From Betaproteobacteria bacterium (GTDB lineage: Bacteria; Pseudomonadota; Gammaproteobacteria; Burkholderiales; SG8-39), in NCBI GenBank assembly GCA_016713125.1, contig JADJPT010000001.1, positions 186,001 through 250,000 on the forward strand: a DNA stretch of 64,000 bases, given 5' to 3'. The translations under genes and the position numbers were made by a program. The notes below the pieces were generated by a model that saw only the letters and a program-made list of their open reading frames with translations, was not told the origin of the DNA and searched no databases. Positions 10,383 through 20,129 of the stretch are shown here, piece after piece (the stretch's first letter is position 1; every line of letters begins with the position of its first letter).

Positions 10383-10979
10383 ATGATCGAATCCGGCCTG
10401 GCTGCTTCCCTGAACCACCTGCTCGCGCGCGAAGCCTGGGCGCGCGACAAGCTCGCGCCCTATGCCGGCGAGATCGTCGAGTTGCGCTTTGCACCGCTGC
10501 CGCCGCTGCGCCTGGCCATCGCCGAGGGCGGCCTGACCGCGCGCGCCGAACCCGGCCAGCCGGCCACCCTTACGCTGTCGGCGCGCCCGGAGCTGCTCGG
10601 CGCCCTGCTGCGCGGCGCCGGCGCCGGCGAGGGCCGCGGCGAGGAACACCTGATGCGCGCGGTCGACATCGTCGGCAACGCGCGCCTGGCCAGCGAGATC
10701 CTCGCCCTGCTGCGCCACCTGCGCTGGGACGCCGAGGAAGACCTGTCGCGCGTGTTCGGCGACGTGGTCGCGCATCGCATGGTCGGCGCCGCGCGCGGCC
10801 TGGCCGCCTGGCAACGCGAAGCCGCGTTGCGACTGAGCGATAGCGTGGCGGTGTGGGCCATCGAGGAACGGCGCTTCCTGGTGGCGCGGCCGGAGTTCGA
10901 GAGCTTCGCGAGCGACGTGGCCGGCCTGCGCGACGACCTTGCGCGCTTCGAGCAGCGCCTCGCGCGGCTGCAGGGCTGA
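10383..10979 (+). CDS. ubiJ: SCP2 domain ubiquinone biosynthesis accessory factor UbiJ
   Basis: A 198-aa protein with an SCP2 sterol-carrier-like domain (about 15-105) and a C-terminal helical tail (SDVAGLRDDLARFEQRLARL) typical of UbiJ/YigP. UbiJ helps assemble the soluble Ubi complex that modifies the aromatic ring of ubiquinone in E. coli. ATG 10383 was chosen because the conserved domain starts at once and the terminator lies just upstream. It is followed 8 bp later by ubiB. Confidence 0.85.
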   Translation: MIESGLAASLNHLLAREAWARDKLAPYAGEIVELRFAPLPPLRLAIAEGGLTARAEPGQPATLTLSARPELLGALLRGAGAGEGRGEEHLMRAVDIVGNARLASEILALLRHLRWDAEEDLSRVFGDVVAHRMVGAARGLAAWQREAALRLSDSVAVWAIEERRFLVARPEFESFASDVAGLRDDLARFEQRLARLQG

Positions 10980-10987
10980 GCAGGCGC

Positions 10988-12526
10988 ATGGGCCGACTGC
11001 TGCGTCTGCTGCGCATCTTCTCGGTGGCCCGGCGTTTCGGCCTGCACGAGTTCATTCCGCACGCTCGCGTGCGCCGGCTGCTCGGTCTGTTCGCCGTGCG
11101 CACCGATGCGCCGCGCGGCGCGCGCCTGCGCATGGCGCTGGAAAGACTGGGGCCGATCTTCGTCAAGTTCGGCCAGGTGCTGTCGACCCGCCGCGACCTG
11201 CTGCCGCTGGACGTGGCCGACGAACTGGCCAGGCTGCAGGATCGCGTGCCGCCGTTCGATTCCGCGCTGGCGATGGCGGAGGTCGAGCGCGCCCTGGGCA
11301 AGCCGATCGCCGAGGCCTTCACCGCCTTCGACCCGCAGCCGGTGGCCAGCGCCTCGATCGCGCAGGTGCATTTCGCCACCTTGCGCGAGGACGGCGGAGA
11401 AGGGCGCGAGGTGGCGGTCAAGGTGCTGCGGCCCGGCGTCGAGGCGGCGATCGCGCGCGACGTCGCATTGCTGGAAACCGCCGCCCAGCTGGTCGACCTT
11501 CTGTGGCGCGACGGCCGGCGGCTCAAGCCGCGCGAGGTGGTGGCCGAGTTCGCCAAGCACCTGGAAGACGAGCTCGACCTGATGCGCGAGGCCGCCAGCG
11601 CCAGCCAGCTGCGGCGCAATTTTCTCGCTTCGCAACTCCTCCTGGTGCCCGAGATCCACTGGGACTGGTGCTCGCAGCGCGTGATGGTCATGCAGCGCAT
11701 GCACGGCACGCCGGTGTCGCAGATCGAAGTCCTGCGCGAGGCCGGCGTGGACATCCCCGCCCTGGCGCGTGCCGGCGTGGAGATCTTCTTCACGCAGGTG
11801 TTCCGCGACGGCTTCTTCCATGCCGACATGCACCCGGGCAACATCTTCGTTGCCACCGAGGGCGAACTGCGCGGCCGCTGGATCGCGCTCGACTTCGGCA
11901 TCATGGGCACGCTGACCGAGGTCGACAAGAATTACCTGGCGCAGAACTTCCTCGCCTTCTTCAACCGCGACTACACGCGCGTGGCGCAGGCCCATCTCGA
12001 TGCCGGCTGGGTGCCGCCCGAGACCCGCGTCGACGAATTCGAGGCGGCGATCCGCGCGGTGTGCGAGCCGATCTTCGCCAAGCCGCTGCGCGAGATCTAC
12101 TTCGGGCGCCTGCTGCTGCGCCTGTTCCAGACCTCGCGCCGCTTCAATGTCGAAATCCAGCCGCAGCTGGTGCTGCTGCAGAAGACCCTGCTGAACATCG
12201 AGGGCCTGGGACGCCAGCTGGATCCGGAGCTCGATCTGTGGAAGACCGCCAAGCCCTACCTGGAACGCTGGATGGGCGAACAGATCGGCTGGCGCGGACT
12301 GGTGCGCAACCTGAAGCGCGAGGCGCCCTACTGGGCCGCCACCCTGCCGCAATTGCCGCGGCTCCTGCACCGCATTGCCGCCACCGAACACCCCGAGAAG
12401 CTCGAGCGTGCGCTCACCGCCCTGCACGCACAGGGCGCGCTGCGCAACCGCCTGCTGGCCGCGCTGGTCGCGGTATTCGGCCTGTGGGTCGCCGTGCAGG
12501 TGGTGGCGGTGGTCCGGCTGCTCTAG
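10988..12526 (+). CDS. ubiB: Ubiquinone biosynthesis atypical kinase/ATPase UbiB
   Basis: A 512-aa ABC1/ADCK/UbiB family protein. It shows the family KxGQ motif FVKFGQVLSTR near residue 60, the Ala-rich loop in ASIAQVHFA, VAVKVLRPG with the ATP-binding Lys, HADMHPGNIF for the catalytic loop and ALDFGIMG for the metal-binding DFG. The C-terminal two hydrophobic segments (LLAALVAVFGLWVAVQVVAVV) anchor it in the inner membrane. It acts in extraction or processing of ubiquinone precursors. Its stop is 1 base before the next start. Confidence 0.95.
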   Translation: MGRLLRLLRIFSVARRFGLHEFIPHARVRRLLGLFAVRTDAPRGARLRMALERLGPIFVKFGQVLSTRRDLLPLDVADELARLQDRVPPFDSALAMAEVERALGKPIAEAFTAFDPQPVASASIAQVHFATLREDGGEGREVAVKVLRPGVEAAIARDVALLETAAQLVDLLWRDGRRLKPREVVAEFAKHLEDELDLMREAASASQLRRNFLASQLLLVPEIHWDWCSQRVMVMQRMHGTPVSQIEVLREAGVDIPALARAGVEIFFTQVFRDGFFHADMHPGNIFVATEGELRGRWIALDFGIMGTLTEVDKNYLAQNFLAFFNRDYTRVAQAHLDAGWVPPETRVDEFEAAIRAVCEPIFAKPLREIYFGRLLLRLFQTSRRFNVEIQPQLVLLQKTLLNIEGLGRQLDPELDLWKTAKPYLERWMGEQIGWRGLVRNLKREAPYWAATLPQLPRLLHRIAATEHPEKLERALTALHAQGALRNRLLAALVAVFGLWVAVQVVAVVRLL

Positions 12527-12527
12527 C

Positions 12528-13131
12528 GTGGCCCAGGACAGCGCACGACCTGATTTCTGGGACACGCGCTACCGCGGCGCAGTCACGCCGTGGGACGCCG
12601 GCGGCGTGCCGCCTGCGCTGGCCGGCTGGGCCGCGCGCGAGGGCGAACGCGGGCGCGTGCTGATCCCCGGCTGCGGCAGCGGCTACGAGGCGCGCCACCT
12701 GCACGAACGCGGCTACCAGGTGCTGGCCATCGATTTCAGCCCGGCGGCGGTCGAAGCCGCGCGCCGGACTCGGCGACCTCGCCGGGCTGGTGCACGAGGC
12801 CGATTTCTTCTCGTTCGGCGAACCCTCCGGCGCCGCGCCGCGCTTCGACGGCATCTACGAGCGCGCCTTCCTGTGCGCCCTGCCGCGCCGGCTGTGGGCC
12901 GACTGGGCGGCGCGCTGCGCGGCCCTGCTGCGTCCCGGCGGCCTGCTGTTCGGCTACTTCTACTTCGACGACAACGCCAAGGGCCCGCCCTTCGGCATCG
13001 CACCGGACTCGCTGGACGCGCTGCTCGGCACGGATTTCGTGCGCATCGAGGATGCCGCCGTGGCCGAGCGTGATTCCCTGCCCGTGTTTCGCGGCAAGGA
13101 GCGTTGGCAGGTCTGGCAGCGCAAGGGATAA
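12528..13131 (+). CDS. TPMT/thiol methyltransferase-like SAM-dependent methyltransferase, frameshifted
   Basis: The N-terminal part begins at GTG 12528, one base after ubiB, and shows FWDTRYRGAVTPWDAGG followed by motif I LIPGCGSGYEA and the acidic loop AIDFSP. After AVEAAR (about 12765) the frame must move by one base to reach GLGDLAGLVHEADFF and the rest of the TPMT fold, ending at 13131 with GKERWQVWQRKG. The lesion lies in a GC-rich stretch (GCGCGCCGG). Total about 200 aa, normal for the family. Small-molecule thiol methylation is the family activity; no specific substrate is implied. Confidence 0.78.
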
Positions 13132-13167
13132 TCGGCGCGTTTCCGTTCTCCATCGGGTGCAGCCATC

Positions 13168-14667
13168 ATGCTTGTCGGAGCCGTTCTCGCTTACCTGATC
13201 GTCACCATCGCCATCGGCCTGTGGGCCGCGCGTCGGGTACACAACAGCAAGGACTTTCTTGTCGCCGGCCGCAGCCTGCCGCTGTACATGAGCATCGCCA
13301 CGGTGTTCGCCACCTGGTTCGGCGCCGAGACGGTGCTGTCGGTGTCGGCGACTTTCGCCAAGGACGGCCTGGGCGGCATCGTGGGCGATCCGTTTGGCGC
13401 CACCTTCTGTCTGATCTTCGTCGCGGTGTTCTTTGCGCGCGCCTTCTACCGCATGAACCTGCTGACCATCGGCGACTACTACCGCAAGCGCTACGGCAAG
13501 CCGGTGGAGGTGGTGACCGGCGCAGCCATCACCATTTCCTATCTCGGCTGGACTTCGGCCCAGCTCACCGCGCTGGGCCTGATCTTCTCGGTCCTTTCGG
13601 GCGGGGCGATCTCGCTGAACACCGGCATCATCATCGGCGCAGCCATCGTGCTGTTCTATACGATCTGGGGCGGCATGTGGTCGGTGGCACTGACCGACCT
13701 GTTCCAGTCGGTGGTCATCATCATCGGCCTGTGGGCCATCGCCTGGCTGGTGAGCGGCATGGCCGGCGGCACCGGGAAGGTGATCACCGCCGCCATCGAA
13801 GCCGGCAAGCTCGAGTTCTGGCCCAAGGGCGGCAGCGCCGAGTGGCTGGCCTTTGCCGCCGCCTGGATGACGCTCGCGCTGGGCTCCATCCCGCAGCAGG
13901 ACGTATTCCAGCGCGTGACCTCGGCCAAGGACGAGAAGACCGCGGTTCGCGGCACGCTCATCGGCGCGCTGATCTATTTCTGTTTTGCCTTCGTGCCCAT
14001 CTTCATCGCCTATGCCGCGCTGGTGATCGACCCCGGCATGTCCAAGCTGTTCGAATCCGAGGACGGGCGCGAGATCCAGCGCATCCTGCCCGACCTGATC
14101 CTGAACAGGACGCCGCTGTGGGCCCAGGTGGTGTTCTTCGGCGCGCTGCTCTCGGCCATCCTCTCCACCGCCGCCGGCGCCCTGCTGGCACCCGCGGCGC
14201 TGGCCACCGAGAACGTCATCCGGCCATTCGCGCCGCGACTGTCCGACAAGCAGTTCCTCGTGCTGGGGCGCGTGGTGCCGGGCACCTTCACGCTGGCCGC
14301 GCTGCTGTTCGCGCTGAATTCAGAGAAGACCATGTACGAGATGATCCAGAACGCCTACAAGGTGACGCTGGTGTCGTGCTTCGTGCCGCTGGCGCTGGGC
14401 CTGCTGTGGAAGCGGGCCAACTCGGTCGGCGCGATGGTGTCCATCGTGTTTGGCCTGGGCACCTGGCTGGTGGCCGAGGCGGTGGCGGCCGACGCCACCC
14501 TGCCGCCGCAGCTCGCCGGCCTGATCGCCTCGCTGTTCGGCATGCTGCTGGGTTCGTACATCCCGCGCGAACAGAAGGCGCATGCGCAGCACGGCGCGCA
14601 CGGCTCCCACGGCGTGCACGCGCCTCACCACGCCGACGCCGCGCAGCACGAAGCGCGCAAGGGCTGA
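13168..14667 (+). CDS. Sodium:solute symporter (SSS family)
   Basis: A 499-aa polytopic inner-membrane protein with about 13 transmembrane helices. SSS features include SKDFLVAGRSLP, an early helix with ATWFGAETVLS, RFYRM-NLLTIGDYYRKRYG-type segment and ALLSAILSTAAGALLAP. The closest general type is the PutP/PanF-like group, but the substrate cannot be assigned. The cytoplasmic C-terminal tail (about 470-499) is unusually rich in His (HAQHGAHGSHGVHAPHH), which could bind metal. It starts 36 bp after the methyltransferase. Confidence 0.9.
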   Translation: MLVGAVLAYLIVTIAIGLWAARRVHNSKDFLVAGRSLPLYMSIATVFATWFGAETVLSVSATFAKDGLGGIVGDPFGATFCLIFVAVFFARAFYRMNLLTIGDYYRKRYGKPVEVVTGAAITISYLGWTSAQLTALGLIFSVLSGGAISLNTGIIIGAAIVLFYTIWGGMWSVALTDLFQSVVIIIGLWAIAWLVSGMAGGTGKVITAAIEAGKLEFWPKGGSAEWLAFAAAWMTLALGSIPQQDVFQRVTSAKDEKTAVRGTLIGALIYFCFAFVPIFIAYAALVIDPGMSKLFESEDGREIQRILPDLILNRTPLWAQVVFFGALLSAILSTAAGALLAPAALATENVIRPFAPRLSDKQFLVLGRVVPGTFTLAALLFALNSEKTMYEMIQNAYKVTLVSCFVPLALGLLWKRANSVGAMVSIVFGLGTWLVAEAVAADATLPPQLAGLIASLFGMLLGSYIPREQKAHAQHGAHGSHGVHAPHHADAAQHEARKG

Positions 14668-14676
14668 GCGGCACGC

Positions 14677-15765
14677 ATGCCCAGGGATCGCCCCTCGTCG
14701 CTGGCGAGGTTCCTGCTCGTCGCCTATGTGCTGCTGGTGGTTTACGCGACGCTGTACCCGTTCGCGGGCTGGCGCGATGCCGGCGGCTCGGCCTTCGCCT
14801 ATCTGAGCGCAGCCTGGCCGCGCTACTTCACGCACTTCGATGTCGCGGCCAACGTGCTCGCCTATCTGCCCTACGGCGCGTTGGCCGTGCTCGCCATGCA
14901 TCCCGTGGCGCGCGGCGGCGTCGCGGTCAGCGCCGCGCTGATCTCCGGCGCCGCGCTGACCGTGCTGCTCGAGGGGGCGCAGAGCTACCTGCCGGCGCGC
15001 GTCGCCTCCAACCTGGATGTGCTGTGCAACCTGGCCGGCACGCTGGCCGGCGCGCTGCTGGGCGTGCGCCACGCGGACTGGCTGTTCGACACCGGCCCGC
15101 TGCAGCGCCTGCGCGCGGCCTGGGTGCTGCCCGGCGCGCAGGCCGACGCAGGCCTGGTGCTGCTGGGACTGTGGCTGCTCACCCAGCTCGACCCGACCAG
15201 CCTGCTGTTCGGCGCGGGTGACCTGCGCGACCTGTTCCAGCATCCCGCGGGCGCGGCCTACGCCGCCGACGTGTTCGTGACCATCGAAGCCTGGACGGCG
15301 GCCTGCAACCTGATCGCCGTGGGCCTGGCAGCCTCGGCCATCCTCGCGCCCGGGGTGGCGCGCCGCCTGCCCCTGCTGGCGCTGCTGGCCCTCGCCCTGG
15401 CCGTGAAGACCGCGGCATTCGTGATCCTGCGCCAGGCCAACGGTGTGTTCGACTGGCTGACGCCGGGCGCGCTGATCGGTCTGGCGGTGGGCACGCCGCT
15501 GCTGCTCGCCGCCGCCGGTTTGCCGCGCGCGCTGCGCCTGGCGCTCGCCGCCCTGCTGCTGATGGGCGCCACGGTGCTGGTCAACCTCGCGCCGCCCAAC
15601 CCCTACCTGGTCAACATGCTGAAAGTCTGGTCGCAGGGGCACTTCCTGAACTTCAACGGCCTCACGCACCTGCTGTCCTCGGCCTGGCCGTTCGCCGCCA
15701 TCGTCTACCTGATGTTCCTCGCCGCACGCGGGACGGGGGCGCGGCCGGGTAAAATGCCGCCATGA
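14677..15765 (+). CDS. VanZ family membrane protein
   Basis: A 362-aa protein with about ten hydrophobic segments. The N-terminal half carries the VanZ signature: a first helix followed by YATLYPFAGWRD, then FDVAANVLAYLPYGAL and later EGAQSYLPARVASNLDVLCN. The C-terminal half adds further helices of no known domain. VanZ proteins are linked to glycopeptide resistance only in some firmicutes; here the function is unknown. Its stop overlaps the next start (ATGA). Confidence 0.85.
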   Translation: MPRDRPSSLARFLLVAYVLLVVYATLYPFAGWRDAGGSAFAYLSAAWPRYFTHFDVAANVLAYLPYGALAVLAMHPVARGGVAVSAALISGAALTVLLEGAQSYLPARVASNLDVLCNLAGTLAGALLGVRHADWLFDTGPLQRLRAAWVLPGAQADAGLVLLGLWLLTQLDPTSLLFGAGDLRDLFQHPAGAAYAADVFVTIEAWTAACNLIAVGLAASAILAPGVARRLPLLALLALALAVKTAAFVILRQANGVFDWLTPGALIGLAVGTPLLLAAAGLPRALRLALAALLLMGATVLVNLAPPNPYLVNMLKVWSQGHFLNFNGLTHLLSSAWPFAAIVYLMFLAARGTGARPGKMPP

Positions 15766-16070
15766 GCTACTACGAACGGCATGTGTTCTTCTGCTGCAAC
15801 CAGCGCGAAGGTCCGCGCGAGAGTTGCAACCCGCGCGGCGCCTCCGAACTGCGCGACTACGCCAAGCGGAAGGTCAAGGAACTGGGTCTGGCCGGCGAAG
15901 GCAGGGTGCGCATCAACCAGGCCGGTTGCCTGGACCGCTGCGAACTCGGCCCGGTCATGGTCGTCTATCCCGAGGCGGTCTGGTACACCTACGTGGATCG
16001 CAGCGACGTCGACGAGATCGTCGAGGAACACCTGCGCCACGGTCGCGTGGTCGAGCGCCTGAAGCTCTGA
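15762..16070 (+). CDS. (2Fe-2S) thioredoxin-like ferredoxin
   Basis: A 102-aa protein of the thioredoxin-fold ferredoxin family. Cysteines follow the family pattern: FFCCNQREG and ESCN near the N-terminus, then CLDRCELGPVMVVYP with the final ligands. Start ATG 15762 overlaps the VanZ stop by 4 bases and its own stop overlaps the hydrolase start (TGATG), so it lies inside a tightly coupled operon. The electron partner is unknown. Confidence 0.9.
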   Translation: MSYYERHVFFCCNQREGPRESCNPRGASELRDYAKRKVKELGLAGEGRVRINQAGCLDRCELGPVMVVYPEAVWYTYVDRSDVDEIVEEHLRHGRVVERLKL

Positions 16071-16695
16071 TGCGCCCCGGCACCAGGCGCGAGGCGATCG
16101 CCGGCCCGGCCGGTCGCATCGAATGCGCGGTCGATGCGCCCGAAGCGGGGGCGCCGCAGGGCATCGCGCTGGTTGCGCACCCGCACCCGCTGTACGGCGG
16201 CACGCTGGAGAACAAGGTGGTGCAGACCCTGGCCAGGGCCTTCAACGAGCTCGGCTACGTTTCGCTGCGCCCGAATTTCCGCGGCGTCGGCGCGAGCGAA
16301 GGCCGCTATGACGAAGGGTGCGGCGAACTCGAGGACCTGGCCGCGGTGCTCGACTGGGGGCGCGCGGCCCATCCGGGCGGCGAGCTGGTGCTGGCCGGTT
16401 TTTCCTTCGGCGCTTTCGTGCAATCCCACCTGGCGGCCCGACTCGCCGCCGCGGGCACGCCGGCGGCGCGCGTGGTGTTCGTCGGCACCGCGGCGGGCCG
16501 CTTCACGGTGGCGCCGGTGCCGGCCGACAGCATCGTGATCCATGGCGAGGTCGACGACACCGTGCCGCTGGCCGCGGTGCTCGACTGGGCGCGCCCGCAG
16601 GAGCTGCCGCTGACCGTGCTGCCCGGCGCCGACCACTTCTTCCACGGGCGCCTGCACCTGTTGCGCAGCATCGTGCGCGCGCAGTGGCACCGCCG

Positions 16696-16699
<4 letters not shown>
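16070..16699 (+). CDS. Alpha/beta hydrolase
   Basis: A 209-aa single-domain alpha/beta hydrolase of the small CocE/NonD-like group common in proteobacteria. It shows HPHPLYGGTLENKVV, an oxyanion/strand region RPNFRGVGASEG, the nucleophile elbow GFSFGA, an acid in HGEVDDTVPL and a terminal histidine in GADHFFHGRL. These form a complete Ser-Asp-His triad. Start ATG 16070 overlaps the ferredoxin stop. Substrate unknown. Confidence 0.88.
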
Positions 16700-17634
<935 letters not shown>

Positions 17635-17638
17635 GGCC

Positions 17639-18464
17639 ATGAACCTGGTGCAATCCCTGCTCGTCCTGCCGCGCCTGTCGTTGCGCTTCGTGCACGTCTG
17701 GCGGCGCAACCTGCTGGTGTGGCGCAAGCTCGCCATCCCCTCGGTGCTCGGCAACCTGGCCGACCCGATGATCGGCCTGTTCGGCCTGGGCTACGGGCTG
17801 GGCGCCATGCTGCCCGAGGTGGCCGGCGGCCCGTACATCGGCTTTCTGGCCGCCGGCATGGTGGTGTCGAGCACCATGTACGCTGCCTCCTTCGAGTCCA
17901 TGTATTCGGCCTTCTCGCGCCTGCAGCACCAGAAGACCTGGGAGGCCATCCTCAACGCACCGCTGACGGTGGACGACGTGGTGCTGGGCGAGATGGTGTG
18001 GGCCGCCAGCAAGGCCACGCTGTCGGGCACCGCCATCCTGCTGGTGGCCTCGCTGCTGGGCGTGGTCGGCTCGCCGCTGGCGCTGGCCGCGCTGCCGGTG
18101 ATCCTGCTGATGGGCCTGGCCTTCGCCGCCATCGGCCTGATCTGGACGGCGATGGCGCCCAGCTACGACTTCTTCATGTACTACTTCACGCTGGTGATGA
18201 CGCCCATGACCTTCCTGTCCGGCGTGTTCTTCCCCATCGAACAACTGCCCGAGGTGCTGCGCTGGCTGGCGCAGGCGCTGCCGCTGTACCACGGCGTGGC
18301 GCTGGTGCGCCCGCTGTTCGCCGGCGAACTGCCCGAGCTGTGGTGGCTGCACCTGGCCGTGCCGCTGGGTTATGCCGTGCTCGGCTCATCTTGCGCTGGC
18401 GCTGACGCGCCGGCGCCTGCTCAATGACTCCCTGTCGCACGCAACGAAATGCGAGGACCGCTGA
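17639..18464 (+). CDS. ABC-2 type transporter permease (NodJ-like), frameshifted near its 3' end
   Basis: A membrane permease with six helices and the ABC-2 type pattern, including MYAASFESMYSAFSRLQHQK, WEAILNAPLTVDDVVLGE and MTFLSGVFFPIEQLP. As written the frame ends at 18427 with an atypical tail. Moving one frame at about 18386 gives HLALALTRRRLL, the usual NodJ-like ending, and a stop at 18462-18464, just ahead of hemJ. A small indel at GGCTCATC is the likely cause. It works with the upstream ATPase. Confidence 0.8.
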
Positions 18465-18465
18465 G

Positions 18466-18879
18466 ATGCTCTGGGTCAAGGCGCTGCACATCGTGTTCAT
18501 GGTCACCTGGTTCGCCGGACTGTTCTACCTGCCGCGGCTGTTCGTCTACCATGCGCAGTCGAGCGACGCGGCGTCCATCGAGCGTTTCAAGGTGATGGAG
18601 CGCAAGCTCTACTGGGGGATCATGGCGCCCGGCGCGGTGCTGACCCTGGTGTTCGGTTTCTGGCTGTGGCTGGGCTACGGCATCTCGGGCGGCTGGCTGC
18701 ACGCCAAACTCGCGCTGGTGGCGGTGCTGCTCGCGTACCATGCGTGGTGCGGCAAGCTGCTGGCCGATTTCAAGCACGACCGCAATGCGAAGAGCCACGT
18801 CTGGTTCCGCTGGTTCAACGAGTTTCCCGTCCTGATCCTGTTCGCCGTGGTGATCCTGGTTGTCGTCAAACCCTTCTGA
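18466..18879 (+). CDS. hemJ: CopD family protein, HemJ-type protoporphyrinogen IX oxidase
   Basis: A 137-aa four-helix membrane protein matching HemJ (UPF0093): MLWVKALHIVFMVTWFAGLF, YLPRLFVYHAQS, then GIMAPGAVLTLVFGFWLW and GWLHAKLALVAVLLAYH with the conserved histidines. HemJ oxidises protoporphyrinogen IX to protoporphyrin IX in many bacteria without HemG or HemY. ATG 18466 directly follows the corrected end of the ABC permease. Its last 20 bases overlap the next gene. Confidence 0.85.
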   Translation: MLWVKALHIVFMVTWFAGLFYLPRLFVYHAQSSDAASIERFKVMERKLYWGIMAPGAVLTLVFGFWLWLGYGISGGWLHAKLALVAVLLAYHAWCGKLLADFKHDRNAKSHVWFRWFNEFPVLILFAVVILVVVKPF

Positions 18880-20032
18880 GCGCAGCGAGTCGTTCTTCGC
18901 ACCCTGCCCGCGCGGCCTCGAGGCCCTGCTAGCCGGGGAGCTGCGCGCGCTGGGCGCGAGCGAGGTCGCCGCGCTGGCCGGCGGGGTGGCCTTCACCGGC
19001 AGCTGGGAGACCTGCTACGCGGCGAATTTCCATTCGCGCATCGCCTCGCGCGTGCTCTGGCGGGTGGCCGAGTTCGCCTACGCCAACGAACACGATGTCT
19101 ATGCCGCCGCGCGCGCCATTCCCTGGGGCGAGTATTTCACCGTCGGGCGCAGCATCCGCGTCAACATGACGGCGATCAAGAGCCCGCTGAAGAGCCTGGA
19201 CTTCACCACCCTGCGCATCAAGGACGCGGTCTGCGACGTGTTCCGCGATGCGGTGGGCGAACGGCCGAACGTCGAACGCCTGAACCCCGACGTGCGCATC
19301 CACGCCTTCCTCGAAGAGAAGAAGGGTGCGCTCTACCTCGACACCTCGGGCGAGCCGCTGTTCAAGCGCGGCTGGCGGCGCGCCGTCGTGGAAGCCCCGC
19401 TGCGCGAGAACCTGGCCGCCGGGATCCTGATGCTCAGCGGATGGAAATTCGACGAGCCGCTGCTCGACCCGATGTGCGGCGGCGGCACCCTGCTGATCGA
19501 GGCCGCGGCCATGGCGCTCAACGAGCCGCCGGGCGCCGGGCGCGAGTTCGGCTTCGAGAAACTTTCCACACTCGACCTGAAGGCCTGGAACCGCGTGCGC
19601 GACGGTCGCCCGCCGCGCAACAAGCTGCGCCCGCAACTGTTCGGCAGTGACATCGAGCAGCGCGCCGTGGAGAGCGCGAAGAAGAACCTGATGGCCGCCG
19701 GCTTCTACGACCTGGTCAGGCTGCAGCGCCAGGACATCCTCAGGCTCGAGGCGCCGGCCGCCGCCGGCGTGATGGTGGCCAATCCGCCCTATGGCGAGCG
19801 GCTGGCCGACGCCGAGCAGCTGGCCGCCTTCTACCCCGAGCTGGGCCACGCGCTGAAGCGCAACTTCGCCGGCTGGCGCTGCCACTTCTTCACCGCCGAC
19901 CTGCGCATGGCCAAACTGATCCGCCTCTCGCCGAGCCGCCGCGTGCCGCTCTACAACGGCGCCCTGGAGTGTCGGCTGTTCGAGTTCGGCATTGTTGCCG
20001 GATCCAACCGCGGCAATCCCGGGGCGCGCTGA
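18860..20032 (+). CDS. THUMP-domain class I SAM-dependent RNA methyltransferase (RlmL-type, COG0116)
   Basis: A 390-aa protein with an N-terminal ferredoxin-like/THUMP region (about 10-160, FFAPCPRGLEALLAGEL) and a UPF0020 methyltransferase domain. Visible motifs are DPMCGGGTLLIEAA (motif I), GSDIEQRAV and the guanine-N2-type motif IV NPPYGERL. It corresponds to the N-terminal (RlmL) half of E. coli RlmKL, which makes m2G in 23S rRNA. The TTG start at 18860 is imposed because the conserved domain begins within 12 codons. Its stop codon TGA overlaps a 62-bp intergenic repeat. Confidence 0.88.
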   Translation: MSSNPSERSESFFAPCPRGLEALLAGELRALGASEVAALAGGVAFTGSWETCYAANFHSRIASRVLWRVAEFAYANEHDVYAAARAIPWGEYFTVGRSIRVNMTAIKSPLKSLDFTTLRIKDAVCDVFRDAVGERPNVERLNPDVRIHAFLEEKKGALYLDTSGEPLFKRGWRRAVVEAPLRENLAAGILMLSGWKFDEPLLDPMCGGGTLLIEAAAMALNEPPGAGREFGFEKLSTLDLKAWNRVRDGRPPRNKLRPQLFGSDIEQRAVESAKKNLMAAGFYDLVRLQRQDILRLEAPAAAGVMVANPPYGERLADAEQLAAFYPELGHALKRNFAGWRCHFFTADLRMAKLIRLSPSRRVPLYNGALECRLFEFGIVAGSNRGNPGAR

Positions 20033-20093
20033 ATACTGCCATTTTTTTCAGGAAATCCAGTGCAGTAGCCGCAAACCAGCCTGAATACTGCCA
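20032..20093 (+). repeat. 62-bp intergenic repeat, copy A
   Basis: AATACTGCCA occurs at 20032-20041 and again at 20084-20093, exactly 52 bp apart, with a T-tract after the first copy. The same 62-bp layout occurs at 50391-50452 (reverse orientation) and 63144-63205. All copies lie between convergent genes. Here the element begins at the last base of a stop codon. Family identity unknown. Confidence 0.8.
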
Positions 20094-20129
20094 CCATGAG
20101 AAGGGCCTGGTTCCGCCCTGCGGGCGGCC

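Noticed and set aside
14677..15765. Vancomycin resistance gene
   Set aside because: VanZ domains are common in Gram-negative bacteria without vanHAX, which are absent here.
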